DNA from: Comamonadaceae bacterium
Lineage (GTDB): Bacteria; Pseudomonadota; Gammaproteobacteria; Burkholderiales; Burkholderiaceae_C
NCBI GenBank assembly: GCA_030602185.1
Contig: JAUWAE010000004.1
Location: 1 to 43,904, forward strand
Reading direction: 5' to 3'
Length of the DNA stretch: 43,904 nucleotides
Shown here: piece after piece, positions 1 to 11,110 of the stretch
How positions within the stretch are numbered: the stretch's first letter is position 1
How the letters are laid out: the number at the start of each line of letters is the position of its first letter
The notes under the pieces: generated by a model
Database searches by the model: none
The model's input: the letters and a program-made list of their open reading frames with translations, nothing else
What the model was told of the DNA's origin: nothing
Position numbers and translations under genes: made by a program

Positions 1-2
1 TC

Positions 3-639
3 GAGGTCAACGGCACGCCCTTCGAATGGCAGGGCCAGCCTGCCACACTGAGCTTCATGAACGATGTCACCGAACGGCGGCAACTGGACGAGGCCATCCA
101 GCGACAGGCCTTCCACGACAGCCTTACCCAGCTGCCAAACCGGCGTCTGCTGGTCAACAACCTGCAACTGGCCATGGGGGCACACAAGCGCAACGGCCTG
201 ACGGGCGCACTCATGTTCCTGGACCTGGCCAACTTCAAGCCACTCAACGACACCCATGGCCATGGCGTGGGCGATCTGCTCCTGATCGAGGTGGCACGTC
301 GCCTGCGCCAGAATGTGCGCGAGATCGACACGGTCGCGCGCTTCGGTGGCGACGAGTTCGTGGTGTTGCTGAGTGACCTCGACACCGACCCGCAGACCTC
401 GGCCGAACATGCTCGGGCCGTGGCGAACAAGCTGCTTCTCGCCCTGGCCGAGCCTTATGTACTGACAGAAAACCCCAGCGACGACACCGAACAGGTCGTC
501 ACCCACCGTTGTACGGCCAGCATCGGCGTGGTCTTGTTCAACGGCGGCGAATGGACAGCCGACGAACTCATTCGCCAGGCCGACCAAGCCATGTACGGCG
601 CCAAGCAGGCTGGCCGCAATACAGTCTGCTTCGGGCCGG

Positions 640-653
<14 letters not shown>
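3..653 (+). CDS. GGDEF-domain protein (putative diguanylate cyclase), 5' partial
   Basis: The gene enters from the left edge; its first complete codon is at base 3 and the stop is at 651-653. The visible start (EVNGTPFEWQGQ, then FMNDVTERRQ) looks like the end of a PAS domain and its linker. A full GGDEF domain follows: DSLTQLPNRR, FLDLANFKPLNDTHGHGVGD, and the signature FGGDEF. The family makes c-di-GMP from two GTP. An allosteric I-site RxxD (REID) lies five residues before GGDEF, so product inhibition is likely. One oddity is Ala in place of the usual second Asp of DxDxFK (codon 228-230); the first, metal-binding Asp is kept, so activity is plausible but unproven. No EAL domain follows. 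The end overlaps the convergent uvrD by 14 bp. The sensor part lies outside the window. Confidence 0.93.
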
Positions 654-3093
<2,440 letters not shown>

Positions 3094-3142
3094 GGGGGCA
3101 TTGTAGGAAGTCCTGCAGTGCCCTGGCCGGGACGTTTCACAC

Positions 3143-4030
3143 CTAGCGCGTGGCCGGCGCCTCCATGGTGATTTCGACCCGCCGGTTGGCGGCGCGCCCT
3201 TCGGCTGTGGCGTTGGGGGCGATGGGTCGGGTATCAGCCAGCCCGGTGGCCCGCAAACGCGTCGGGTTGAGCCCACGCGTTTCGAGGTGGCGCACCACGC
3301 TGCCGGCACGCGCCGCCGCCAGTTCCCAGTTGGACGGGAAGCGCACCGTGTTGATGGGCACGTTGTCGGTGTGTCCTTCCACGACGATGGTGTGGTCCTG
3401 CGCCTGGTTGAAGGCCGGCAGCAGCCGGTCCATCACCGCCTGGCCAGCGGGCGTCAGCGCCGAGTCGCCAGAGGCAAACAGGATTTCGCTGCTGATGCGA
3501 AACCGCACCACGCCTTCGCCCACCGTCACCTCGATGTTGCTGCCCAGGTCGCCGATGGGCAGCGCGGGCGGGGGGGGCTGGGTGGGGCGGGTGTTCAATG
3601 GCGGGCCGTCGGCTGGCGCGGGTGCGGTCACGGGGTGCGGCAGAGGCACCGGGGGCACCACCGACGTGCCGCTGTCAGCCGCCGACTGCACGACCGGCGA
3701 ATGGGGGGCCAGCGCACTCTCGCGCCGTTCACCCTGGAACTTCTGGCTCACCGGCTCGGAAAACGCCAGCATCACCACCATCATGGCCAGCAGCAGGGTG
3801 ATGACATCGAGGTAGGTGATGAGCCAGGTTTCTTCTTCCTGCGGAGGAGTGGCCTCCACATGCCAGCGCTCGAACCGGCCACCGTGTAGGGCACCGATCG
3901 GCCGCTCCGGCCCAAGCGGAGACGACGAGCCAGCCGCCGCCTCCTGAGCGGCACGCAGGGCTGCCTGCTGGGCCGCCGCCTGCTGCGAGACGACCTGCCC
4001 GATCACCTTGTGCAGCAGTGTGTCGGTCAC
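3143..4030 (-). CDS. motB: Flagellar motor stator protein MotB-like (OmpA-family peptidoglycan anchor)
   Basis: A 295-residue partner of the MotA-like protein upstream. After about 70 cytoplasmic residues there is a single membrane segment (about 73-95) containing TYLDVITLLLAMMVVMLAF, where the Asp matches the ion-carrying residue of MotB. A Pro/Ala-rich periplasmic linker (about 100-165) follows, then an OmpA/MotB peptidoglycan-binding domain with ILFASGDSALTPAG, VVEGHTDNVPI, NWELAAARA and a final NRRVEITM. The start is GTG at 4030, and its GTGA overlaps the motA stop by 4 bp, so the pair is translationally coupled. The linker holds an eight-base C run on the coding strand (3570-3577), a possible slippage site. 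No other flagellar gene is nearby, so this may be an accessory stator pair. Confidence 0.88.
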   Translation of the reverse strand: MTDTLLHKVIGQVVSQQAAAQQAALRAAQEAAAGSSSPLGPERPIGALHGGRFERWHVEATPPQEEETWLITYLDVITLLLAMMVVMLAFSEPVSQKFQGERRESALAPHSPVVQSAADSGTSVVPPVPLPHPVTAPAPADGPPLNTRPTQPPPPALPIGDLGSNIEVTVGEGVVRFRISSEILFASGDSALTPAGQAVMDRLLPAFNQAQDHTIVVEGHTDNVPINTVRFPSNWELAAARAGSVVRHLETRGLNPTRLRATGLADTRPIAPNATAEGRAANRRVEITMEAPATR

Positions 4031-4896
4031 CGCCGTTCACCCTCAACGGGCACCGTCGAGGCTGCGTCTGGCACCGGAGCAGGTGCCCGCTTCTTGGGCA
4101 CCCCACGGCGGGCCCCAGGCTCGGCGCCATCGAAAATCTCGTCCTCGTAATGCGCGACAAAAGACTTGAGCGTCTCGCGCATCAGCGACGGGCTGCGCTT
4201 GGCCGTCATCATCGCAATGCCCTGCATCACCATGTTCATGAGCACGACGCGCTGCTCGGTGCGACGCTCCAGCTTCACCGCCACCGGCTTGAACACCAGA
4301 TTGGCCAGCAAGATGCCGTAGAAAGTCGTCATCAGCGCCACGGCCAAGTGGCGGCCGATCACCGACATGTCGCCCGAGCCGAGGATGTCCATCATGTTGA
4401 CCAGCCCGACCAGGGTACCGATCATGCCGAAGGCGGGCGCGTAGCTGGCCATGACGCGGAACAGCTGGGCCTCGGCCGTCTCCTTGGCCTTGAGCCGGGC
4501 AATGCGCCACTGCAGCAGGTCGAGGATGTCTTCTTCCGGCGTGCGGTCGATCACGAGTTGCACGCCAGTGCGCAGAAAAGGGTTGGTCACGCGCTTCAGG
4601 GCCCGCTCCACCGCCACCGGGTCGTCGCGTATCCAGAGGCGCGACACGTCCACCAGCTCCTCAATGTCCTTCTGCGTATAGAGGCGTTCGTTGCGGATGA
4701 CGGTGTTGATCAGCTTGAACACGCGCACCACTTCCTTGAGCGGGTAGCTCAGGAAAGTGGCCGCCAGGGTACCACCGAGCACGATGGCCAGGCCCGGCAG
4801 ATCGATGAACAGCAGCGGGTCCTCGGCAGCAAAGAACAGGACCACGACCAGCAGCAAGACGCTGGCCACCATCCCGATGAGGGTGGACGGATTCAT
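4027..4896 (-). CDS. motA: Flagellar motor stator protein MotA-like
   Basis: A 289-residue MotA/PomA-family protein. Two hydrophobic N-terminal helices (TLIGMVASVLLLVVVLFF; LAIVLGGTLAATFLSYPL) precede a charged cytoplasmic loop, and two more helices contain the family signature SYAPAFGMIGTLVGLVNMM and ALMTTFYGILLANLVFKPVA. With MotB it would form the ion channel that powers flagellar rotation. I chose ATG 4896 (MNPSTLIGM) because it has a GGAG seven bases upstream and matches the family start; the open frame continues to 5001 without homology. The C-terminal 40 residues are basic and Pro/Ala-rich. ExbB/TolQ is less likely, because those have three membrane helices and the partner here is MotB-like rather than ExbD-like. 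The coupling ion cannot be told from this sequence. Confidence 0.88.
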   Translation of the reverse strand: MNPSTLIGMVASVLLLVVVLFFAAEDPLLFIDLPGLAIVLGGTLAATFLSYPLKEVVRVFKLINTVIRNERLYTQKDIEELVDVSRLWIRDDPVAVERALKRVTNPFLRTGVQLVIDRTPEEDILDLLQWRIARLKAKETAEAQLFRVMASYAPAFGMIGTLVGLVNMMDILGSGDMSVIGRHLAVALMTTFYGILLANLVFKPVAVKLERRTEQRVVLMNMVMQGIAMMTAKRSPSLMRETLKSFVAHYEDEIFDGAEPGARRGVPKKRAPAPVPDAASTVPVEGERR

Positions 4897-5088
4897 CCCC
4901 AGACTCCAGAGTGCGGCGCACGGGCGCCCGTGTGCCATTGTGCCCCAACCGCCCGCGGCCCGAACCGCGGCAAAGGCCGGATAAGCACGCCGATCACCCA
5001 CCTATCCCGCACCGGCAGCCCGCCCACATGGGCACCGCCTTATACCCACTATACCGAAAGGTACACGTGCCGCATCGGCCCATCGGCC

Positions 5089-5094
5089 TACAAT
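5089..5094 (+). promoter_or_regulatory. Possible -10 element for guaC
   Basis: TACAAT, a near-consensus sigma70 -10 hexamer, lies about 95 bp before the guaC start in the 292-bp divergent spacer (4897-5188). I see no good -35 at 16-18 bp, so support is weak. The rest of the spacer holds no visible gene; a hairpin is listed separately. Confidence 0.25.
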
Positions 5095-5119
5095 CGGCCA
5101 CCGGGCCCAAGATTCTTGC

Positions 5120-5141
5120 GTCCGGTTTTTTGTTGCCGGAC
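5120..5141 (+). promoter_or_regulatory. Small hairpin in the guaC leader
   Basis: GTCCGG and CCGGAC form a perfect 6-bp stem with a 10-base T-rich loop, 47 bp before the guaC ATG and downstream of the possible TACAAT -10. It is not followed by a T run, so it is not a classic terminator. It may be a 5' UTR structure or a dyad for a regulator. I do not recognise a known purine riboswitch. Confidence 0.35.
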
Positions 5142-5188
5142 CCAGGCCAAGCGCTCACCTTCAACGCCATTGAACAGGAGCCTGGCTC

Positions 5189-6166
5189 ATGGAAATCTTC
5201 GATTACGACAACATCCTGCTGCTGCCCCGCAAGTGCCGGGTGGAAAGCCGCGCCGAGTGCGACGCCTCGGTGCAGTTCGGGCCGCGCCGGTTCCGCCTGC
5301 CGGTGGTGCCCGCCAACATGAAGACCGTCATCGACGAGCGCATCGCCGAATGGCTGGCCACCCACGGCTACTTCTACGTGATGCACCGCTTCGACCTCGA
5401 CAACGTGGCGTTCGTGCGGCGGATGCGCAGCCAGAACCTGTGTGCGTCGATCTCGCTCGGTGTCAAGGCGGCCGATTACGACGCGGCCGACCGCCTGGCC
5501 GCCGAGGGACTGGCGCCCGACTACATCACCATCGACATCGCCCACGGCCACGCCGATGCGGTGCAGCGCATGATCGCCCACCTGAAGCAGACGCTGCCCC
5601 AAAGCTTTGTGATCGCCGGCAACGTGGGCACACCAGAGGCCGTGATCGACCTGGAGAACTGGGGCGCCGACGCCACCAAGGTCGGCATCGGCCCGGGCAA
5701 GGTCTGCATCACCAAGCTCAAGACGGGTTTTGGCACCGGCGGCTGGCAACTGTCGGCGCTCAAATGGTGCGCCCGTGTGGCCACCAAGCCCATCATCGCC
5801 GACGGCGGCATCCGCAGCCACGGCGACATTGCCAAGTCCATCCGTTTTGGGGCCTCGATGGTCATGATCGGCTCGCTGTTCGCGGGCCACGAGGAAAGCC
5901 CTGGCCAGACGGTGGAGGTGGACGGGCGGCTGTACAAGGAGTACTACGGCTCCGCTTCCGACTTCAACAAGGGCGAATACAAACACGTCGAGGGCAAGCG
6001 CATCCTGGAGCCGGTCAAAGGCCGGCTGGCCGACACGCTGCGCGAGATGCAGGAAGACCTGCAAAGCTCGATCAGCTACGCCGGTGGCCGGCAGTTGATG
6101 GACATCCGCAAGGTGAACTACGTGATTCTGGGTGGCGACAACGCCGGCGAGCACCTGCTGATGTGA
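5189..6166 (+). CDS. guaC: GMP reductase
   Basis: A 325-residue GMP reductase of the IMPDH/GMPR TIM-barrel family, shorter than IMPDH and without CBS domains. It converts GMP to IMP and ammonia with NADPH in purine salvage. The start [16 protein letters not shown], the GNVGTPEAV segment, the phosphate/catalytic loop [19 protein letters not shown] with its active-site Cys, [21 protein letters not shown], and the flap with [20 protein letters not shown] are all clear. The end ([13 protein letters not shown]) also fits GuaC. The length and sequence style suit the GMPR form common in Firmicutes and many proteobacteria. The gene stands alone, divergent from motAB and 142 bp before the c-di-GMP gene. 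IMP dehydrogenase is excluded by the length and missing CBS module. Confidence 0.95.
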   Translation: MEIFDYDNILLLPRKCRVESRAECDASVQFGPRRFRLPVVPANMKTVIDERIAEWLATHGYFYVMHRFDLDNVAFVRRMRSQNLCASISLGVKAADYDAADRLAAEGLAPDYITIDIAHGHADAVQRMIAHLKQTLPQSFVIAGNVGTPEAVIDLENWGADATKVGIGPGKVCITKLKTGFGTGGWQLSALKWCARVATKPIIADGGIRSHGDIAKSIRFGASMVMIGSLFAGHEESPGQTVEVDGRLYKEYYGSASDFNKGEYKHVEGKRILEPVKGRLADTLREMQEDLQSSISYAGGRQLMDIRKVNYVILGGDNAGEHLLM

Positions 6167-6308
6167 CCCCGCCCCCGGGCCGCCCCCGAGACGGCACGGC
6201 TCGATTTGACGCTACAGTTCGTAAAACCATCATCACAGACGTCGTACGAGCCCAGATGCCCAGATTAGCCTCTCAACGGCCGCCCTACCCTGCGCCCCTG
6301 CCCGCCGC

Positions 6309-9287
6309 ATGAACCAGCGGCCACCTCACACCGCACGGCGGCACCGCGTCATTGCGCTGCTTGTGTTTGCGTTCAGCCTGCTGGCCTTGGGCAGCTGGTC
6401 GTGGGTTTTCGAGCAACGCCGCTCTGAAGCCCAGCGGGCCACGCTCCTGACGTTTGCCGGCGACCAGGCCCAGGCCATCGAAAGCCGCCTCCAGCGCCTG
6501 CTGTCGGCCACCTACCTGCTGGCCACCCTGGTGCGGACCAACCAGGGCGAGGTGCCGCGTTTCGAACAGACTGTTACCGACATGCTGCCCTTCTACCCCG
6601 GCGTGACCGCGCTGTCGCTGTCGCCGAACGGGGTGGTGCGCGACGTGGCGCCGCTTGAAAGCAACCGGAACCTGGTGGGATTTGACGTGTTTGCCGACCC
6701 GCAACAGCGCGAGGAAGCGCTGCGCACCCGCGACAGTGGGCAGCTGACACTGGCGGGGCCGGTGGCACTGGTGCAGGGCGGCGTGGGCGCAGTTGGCCGC
6801 CTGCCCATTTTTCTGCCAGATCCGGAGAGCGGGGAAGATCGGTTCTGGGGCTTTGCCAATGTGGCCATGCGTTTCCCCGAGGCCTTGGCTGCCACGGGCC
6901 TGGACGGCCTGGCAGAACTTGGCTACGACTATGAACTGTGGCGCCAGCCACCGGGCGGTGCACCGCGCCAGCGCATCCTGGCCTCCTCCGGTGTGACCGC
7001 GGGCGCCACGCTGGTCCAGCCGGTGAGCAAGACCCTGCGGGTGCCCAACGGCGAATGGGTCCTCAGCCTGGCGCCACGCAACGGTTGGGGCCAGCCACTC
7101 AACCTGGGGTTGGCCCTGCTGGCTTGCGCCCTGTTCAGCGCCATGCTGGCCTACCTCGTCAAGCTGCTGCTCGACCAGCGCAGCCAAAAGGCCTGGCTGG
7201 AACAGGAGGTGGCCAACCGCGTGCGCGACATCGAAGCCACCCGACAAGAGCTGCAGGCCACACTCAACGCCATCCCCGACCTGTTGTTCGACATCGACCA
7301 AAACGGATGGATCCACGGCGTGCACGCGCACAGCCACACCGACCTGCTGATACCGGCCGAGCAGCTGGTGGGCCGTCGAGTACAGGACCTGCTGCCCGAA
7401 GATGCCTGCAAGACCGTGATGGCCGCGCTGGACGACGCCGCACGGCAAGGGCGCTCCATGGGCCACGAGTACAGCCTGACCCTGCCACACGGCCTGCAAT
7501 GGTTCGAGCTGTCGGTGGCAGCGAAGGACAGGCACCTCCCCGCGTCAGCTGACGAGGCGCCGCGCTTCATCGCCATTGCGCGCAACATCAGCCCCCGCAA
7601 ACAGGCCGAACTGCGCTACACGCTGATCGAACAGTTCTTCAACGGCTCGGGCGAAGGCTTTGTCATCACCGACCCTCAACAGCGTATCGTGAAGGTCAAC
7701 CGGGCGTTCACTGCGATCACCGGCTACGACGAGGCAGAGGTGCTGGGCCAGAAACCCAGCCTGCTGTCGTCGGGGCGGCACGGCCCGGCGTTCTACGCCA
7801 CCATGTGGCACGACGTGGAGACCTCCGGTCAGTGGCAGGGCGAGGTGTGGAACCAGCGGCGCAGCGGCGAAGAGTACCCGGAATGGTTGTCAATCAGCCG
7901 GGTGCAGGACAGCGCCGGTCGCACCACGCACTACATTGGCATTTTCAGCGACATCAGCCGCCGGCGTGAGCAGGAGGCCCGCATCCGCCACCTCGCCTTC
8001 TACGACCCCCTGACCGGGCTGGCCAACCGGGTGCTGCTGCGTGACCGCGTCCAGCACGACCTGAGCATGGCGCGCCGTCACCACACGCCGCTGTCTCTGC
8101 TGTTCATTGACCTGGACCACTTCAAGCACATCAACGACTCACTCGGCCACCAGGCGGGTGACGCGCTGCTCAAGCAGGTGGCACAACGCATTGGCCAGCT
8201 CGTGCGGGAGCAGGACACGGTGGCCCGCCTGGGGGGTGATGAATTCGTGGCCGTGCTGCCCGACACCGGTGCCGAAGGGGCCACCCACATGGCCAAGCTG
8301 TTGCTGCAGCGCCTGTCGGCACCCTACACCGTGCAACAGCAAGAGTTCACGGTGACGCCGTCGATCGGCATCTCCCTCTACCCAGAAGATGGGGCCGACT
8401 TCGAAGCCTTGTACCGCTGCGCCGACACGGCCATGTACCGCGCCAAGCAGGATGGCCGCAACCGCTACGCCTTCTTTACCCAGGAAATGCAGGCCTTGTC
8501 GCTGCGGCGGTTGCAATTGGAGAACGCCCTGCGTCGGGCCGTGGAACGCGGCGAAATGGCGCTGCACTACCAGCCACAGGCGGCCTTGTCCGACGACCGA
8601 GTGGTCGGGGTCGAGGCGCTGCTGCGCTGGACTCACCCGGAATGGGGCCCCGTGTCACCGGCCGAGTTCATCCCGGTGGCCGAAGGCACCGGACAGATTC
8701 TGCCGCTGGGAGAATGGGTGTTGCGCGAAGCCTGCGCGCAAGCGCAGCGGTGGCGCGAGCAGGGCTTGCCGGACCTGGTGATGGCCGTCAACCTGTCGGC
8801 TGTGCAGTTCCGCCAGCCCGGCCTGCCCGCCTTGGTGACGAGCATTCTGGAGCGCACCGGGCTGCCGGCTCACTGTCTGGAATTGGAGCTGACCGAAAGT
8901 GCCGCGACGGACGACCCCGAAGCCGCCATCGCCGCCATGGAGGCGCTGCGGGAACGCGGCGTCCATCTGGCGATGGACGACTTCGGCACCGGCTACTCGT
9001 CGCTCAACCACCTCAAGCGCTTCACCATCCACAAGCTCAAGATCGACCAGTCTTTCGTGCGCGGTCTGCCGCACGACACCGAGGACATCAACCTGGTCAC
9101 GACCATCCTGCAGATGGCCAAAGGCCTGGGGTTGCTGACGATCGCGGAAGGTGTGGAAACCCCGGCACAGCGGGATTTCCTGCAGCGCTACGGCTGCGAC
9201 GAAATGCAGGGTTACCTGCTGGGGCGCCCCCTGCCGGCCGGCGATTTCGAGGCGTGGCTGCGAGGACGCTTGTCGCCAAAGCCCTGA
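6309..9287 (+). CDS. CHASE-like/PAS/PAS/GGDEF/EAL membrane c-di-GMP enzyme
   Basis: A 992-residue signalling protein. A first helix (about 14-33) and a second (about 262-285) bracket a CHASE-like periplasmic sensor. Two PAS domains follow (about 315-430 and 437-555; the second has GEGFVITDPQQRIVKVNRAF and ends HYIGIFSDISRR), then GGDEF (about 565-730; LGGDEF at 641-646, I-site REQD five residues earlier) and EAL (about 740-985; EALLRW at 769, LELTES, MDDFGTGYSS, KIDQSFV, IAEGVET, QGYLLGRPLP). The residues for both cyclase and phosphodiesterase appear intact, so activity could run either way; the ligand is unknown. The start ATG at 6309 gives a basic N-terminus before the first helix. The last 76 bp are also coding on the other strand, in the helicase gene, which is unusual. 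Confidence 0.93.
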   Translation: MNQRPPHTARRHRVIALLVFAFSLLALGSWSWVFEQRRSEAQRATLLTFAGDQAQAIESRLQRLLSATYLLATLVRTNQGEVPRFEQTVTDMLPFYPGVTALSLSPNGVVRDVAPLESNRNLVGFDVFADPQQREEALRTRDSGQLTLAGPVALVQGGVGAVGRLPIFLPDPESGEDRFWGFANVAMRFPEALAATGLDGLAELGYDYELWRQPPGGAPRQRILASSGVTAGATLVQPVSKTLRVPNGEWVLSLAPRNGWGQPLNLGLALLACALFSAMLAYLVKLLLDQRSQKAWLEQEVANRVRDIEATRQELQATLNAIPDLLFDIDQNGWIHGVHAHSHTDLLIPAEQLVGRRVQDLLPEDACKTVMAALDDAARQGRSMGHEYSLTLPHGLQWFELSVAAKDRHLPASADEAPRFIAIARNISPRKQAELRYTLIEQFFNGSGEGFVITDPQQRIVKVNRAFTAITGYDEAEVLGQKPSLLSSGRHGPAFYATMWHDVETSGQWQGEVWNQRRSGEEYPEWLSISRVQDSAGRTTHYIGIFSDISRRREQEARIRHLAFYDPLTGLANRVLLRDRVQHDLSMARRHHTPLSLLFIDLDHFKHINDSLGHQAGDALLKQVAQRIGQLVREQDTVARLGGDEFVAVLPDTGAEGATHMAKLLLQRLSAPYTVQQQEFTVTPSIGISLYPEDGADFEALYRCADTAMYRAKQDGRNRYAFFTQEMQALSLRRLQLENALRRAVERGEMALHYQPQAALSDDRVVGVEALLRWTHPEWGPVSPAEFIPVAEGTGQILPLGEWVLREACAQAQRWREQGLPDLVMAVNLSAVQFRQPGLPALVTSILERTGLPAHCLELELTESAATDDPEAAIAAMEALRERGVHLAMDDFGTGYSSLNHLKRFTIHKLKIDQSFVRGLPHDTEDINLVTTILQMAKGLGLLTIAEGVETPAQRDFLQRYGCDEMQGYLLGRPLPAGDFEAWLRGRLSPKP

Positions 9288-10798
9288 CGCCCTTCGGGAG
9301 CGCCAAAGCCCACACGCGCCCCCTCGCCTGCGGGGCGTGCACCGCGGTAGCCGCCGCCGAAGGGTTTCCCATCGTGGCCACGGTCACCGCCATGGCGGCG
9401 ACCACCCCGCGGCGGGCCACGGCGGTCGCCACGGTCGTTGCGGAAGTCGTACACGGGCTTCTTGGGCTCCAGGCCTGGGATCGTCTGGGTCTGGATCGGC
9501 TGCTGGCTGTAGGCCTCGATCTCGCCGATCTTGCGGCGGTCCCGGAATTCGGCCATGGTCACGGCCAGGCCCTTGCGCCCCGCGCGGCCGGTACGGCCGA
9601 TGCGGTGGGTGTAGTCCTCGGCCTTCATCGGCAAACCGAAGTTGAAGACGTGGGTGATCGCCGGCACGTCAATGCCGCGGGCCGCCACATCGGTGGCCAC
9701 CAGAATCTGCACCTGACCGTTGCGCAGCGCCATCAGGCGGCGGTTGCGCAGGCCCTGGCTCAGGGCCCCGTGCAGCGCCACGGCAGCAAAGCCGGCCTGC
9801 TGCAGCTCCTCGGCCAGTGCGTCGCACTCGATCTGGGTGCTGGCAAACACGATCGCCTGGTCGATGCTGGCGTCGCGCAGCCAATGGTCCAGCAACTGGC
9901 GCTTGTGCTCGGGGCTGTCGCACCAGTACAGGCGCTGCTCGATGTTGGTGTGACGGTCCTGCGGGGTGTCGATCTGCACCTTCTGCGGCTGGCGCATCAC
10001 GCGCGCGGCCAGCGTCTGGATGCGCGGCGCAAAGGTGGCGCTGAACATCATGGTCTGGTGGCGGTTGATGGTCAGCTGGTTGATCTCGGCCAGGTCGTCG
10101 GCAAAGCCCAGGTCCAGCATGCGGTCGGCTTCGTCCACCACCAGGAACTGCACCTTGTCGAGCTGAAGCTGGCCGCTGCGCTGCAGGTCCAGCAGGCGGC
10201 CCGGGGTGGCCACCACCAGGTCGGCGTTCTGCAGCTTGGCGATCTGCATCTGGTAGGGCATGCCGCCCACCACGGTGGCCACGCGCAGGCCGCGGCAGTG
10301 CTTGACCAGGTCGATGGCGTCGTGCGCCACCTGCTGGGCCAGTTCACGCGTCGGGCAAAGCACCAGGGCGCCGGGCACGGCCGGCTTGAAATGGCGGGCC
10401 AGCAGGGGGTTCTTCCGCTTGGGGCGCTTGGGGGCAGGCTTGCCCTCGGCTTCGGCCTGGGCCACCAAGCGGTCCCATTCGGCGCGCTCCTGCGCCTCGG
10501 CCTGGGCCTGTTGTTCGATCAGGGTGTGCAGCACCGGCAGCAGGAAAGCGGCCGTTTTGCCAGAGCCGGTCTGGCTCGACACCATCAGGTCGGTGTAGCC
10601 CTCGGCGTGGCCGCCCTGCATGGCCTTGGGGATCGCGGCCTGTTGCACCAGGGTGGGTTGGGTAAAGCCCAGGTCGGCCACGGCGCGCAGCAGCGGCTCG
10701 GCCAGGCCCAGTGCGGCAAAGGCTTCGGGCGCCGCCGAGGTGCTGGTGGCAGGCGTCGCCACCTGGGCGTCGTTCAAAGTGGAAATGGATTCCGTCAT
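9212..10798 (-). CDS. rhlE: DEAD-box RNA helicase, RhlE-like
   Basis: A 528-residue ATP-dependent RNA helicase, probably acting in ribosome assembly or RNA decay. Motifs in order are the Q-motif (FAALGL...PTLVQQAAIP), motif I SSQTGSGKT (about 74-82), PTRELAQQ (149-156), ATPGRLLD, motif II VDEADRMLDLGF (221-), SAT (253-255), then the helicase C domain with ALHGALSQ, ATDVAARGIDVP and HRIGRTGRAGRKG. Two features stand out: a charged Ala/Glu/Gln/Lys insert at about residues 93-142 between motifs I and Ia, and an RGG-like Gly/Arg/Asp-rich tail (about 450-528). The tail's last 26 codons are antisense to the EAL gene. The start ATG 10798 is preceded by a 312-bp leader with strong hairpins. The symbol is a best guess within the RhlE/SrmB/DbpA group. 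Confidence 0.9.
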   Translation of the reverse strand: MTESISTLNDAQVATPATSTSAAPEAFAALGLAEPLLRAVADLGFTQPTLVQQAAIPKAMQGGHAEGYTDLMVSSQTGSGKTAAFLLPVLHTLIEQQAQAEAQERAEWDRLVAQAEAEGKPAPKRPKRKNPLLARHFKPAVPGALVLCPTRELAQQVAHDAIDLVKHCRGLRVATVVGGMPYQMQIAKLQNADLVVATPGRLLDLQRSGQLQLDKVQFLVVDEADRMLDLGFADDLAEINQLTINRHQTMMFSATFAPRIQTLAARVMRQPQKVQIDTPQDRHTNIEQRLYWCDSPEHKRQLLDHWLRDASIDQAIVFASTQIECDALAEELQQAGFAAVALHGALSQGLRNRRLMALRNGQVQILVATDVAARGIDVPAITHVFNFGLPMKAEDYTHRIGRTGRAGRKGLAVTMAEFRDRRKIGEIEAYSQQPIQTQTIPGLEPKKPVYDFRNDRGDRRGPPRGGRRHGGDRGHDGKPFGGGYRGARPAGEGARVGFGAPEGRQGFGDKRPRSHASKSPAGRGRPSR

Positions 10799-11110
10799 GT
10801 CATTCTTCCTTGCGCCACGGGCGCAAACAGAACGAAACGGCCATGGCCCTGCCCGCTCCTGGGGAGGGTCGCCAGTCCGATCCGTTCGTGGTCACAGAAC
10901 ACATCAACCACAAACAGATCGGCACACCGCAGACCCTGTCAGGGTCGGTCTGGGCGGTGTGCTGGAGGCATGCAAGGGTCCGGGAACCGGACCGGCTGGC
11001 TAATGCCAGCCAAGAAAGCCAAAGCGTGGGGCAGATGTACGTTAACTGCCCTCATGAAAGGGCAGCTGCGAATTATCACACGAATCCGGGAAAACCCGAA
11101 ATCTTTCGGG
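10799..11110 (-). promoter_or_regulatory. Structured 312-bp leader of the RNA helicase
   Basis: I see no gene here. In coding-strand order there are several perfect or near-perfect hairpins: 11046-11065 (7-bp stem), 11005-11011 with 10994-11000 (7-bp stem, TAAT on the plus strand as loop), 10977-10993 (7-bp stem, 3-base loop), and a long one at 10922-10962 (9-bp plus 5-bp stems split by a 2-base bulge). The part next to pit (11091-11110) is that gene's terminator. Long structured leaders of cold-induced DEAD-box helicases are known elsewhere, so a temperature-, helicase- or RNase-responsive 5' UTR is a reasonable inference. Confidence 0.55.
11091..11110 (-). terminator. Intrinsic terminator after pit
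   Basis: CCCGAAA and TTTCGGG form a 7-bp stem directly after the pit stop codon. On the minus strand the stem is followed by TTTT (AAAA at 11091-11094 on the plus strand). Confidence 0.7.

Noticed and set aside
3094-3309. N-terminal extension of UvrD to 3309
   Set aside because: It overlaps the end of motB and encodes Pro/Arg-rich sequence with no resemblance to helicases.
4027-4896. ExbB/TolQ-type energy transducer
   Set aside because: Four helices, the MotA signature and a partner with an OmpA-type peptidoglycan domain fit MotA rather than ExbB or TolQ.
5030-5188. Purine riboswitch before guaC
   Set aside because: I looked for the three-way junction with its conserved loops and saw only one short hairpin. 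No known riboswitch pattern is visible.
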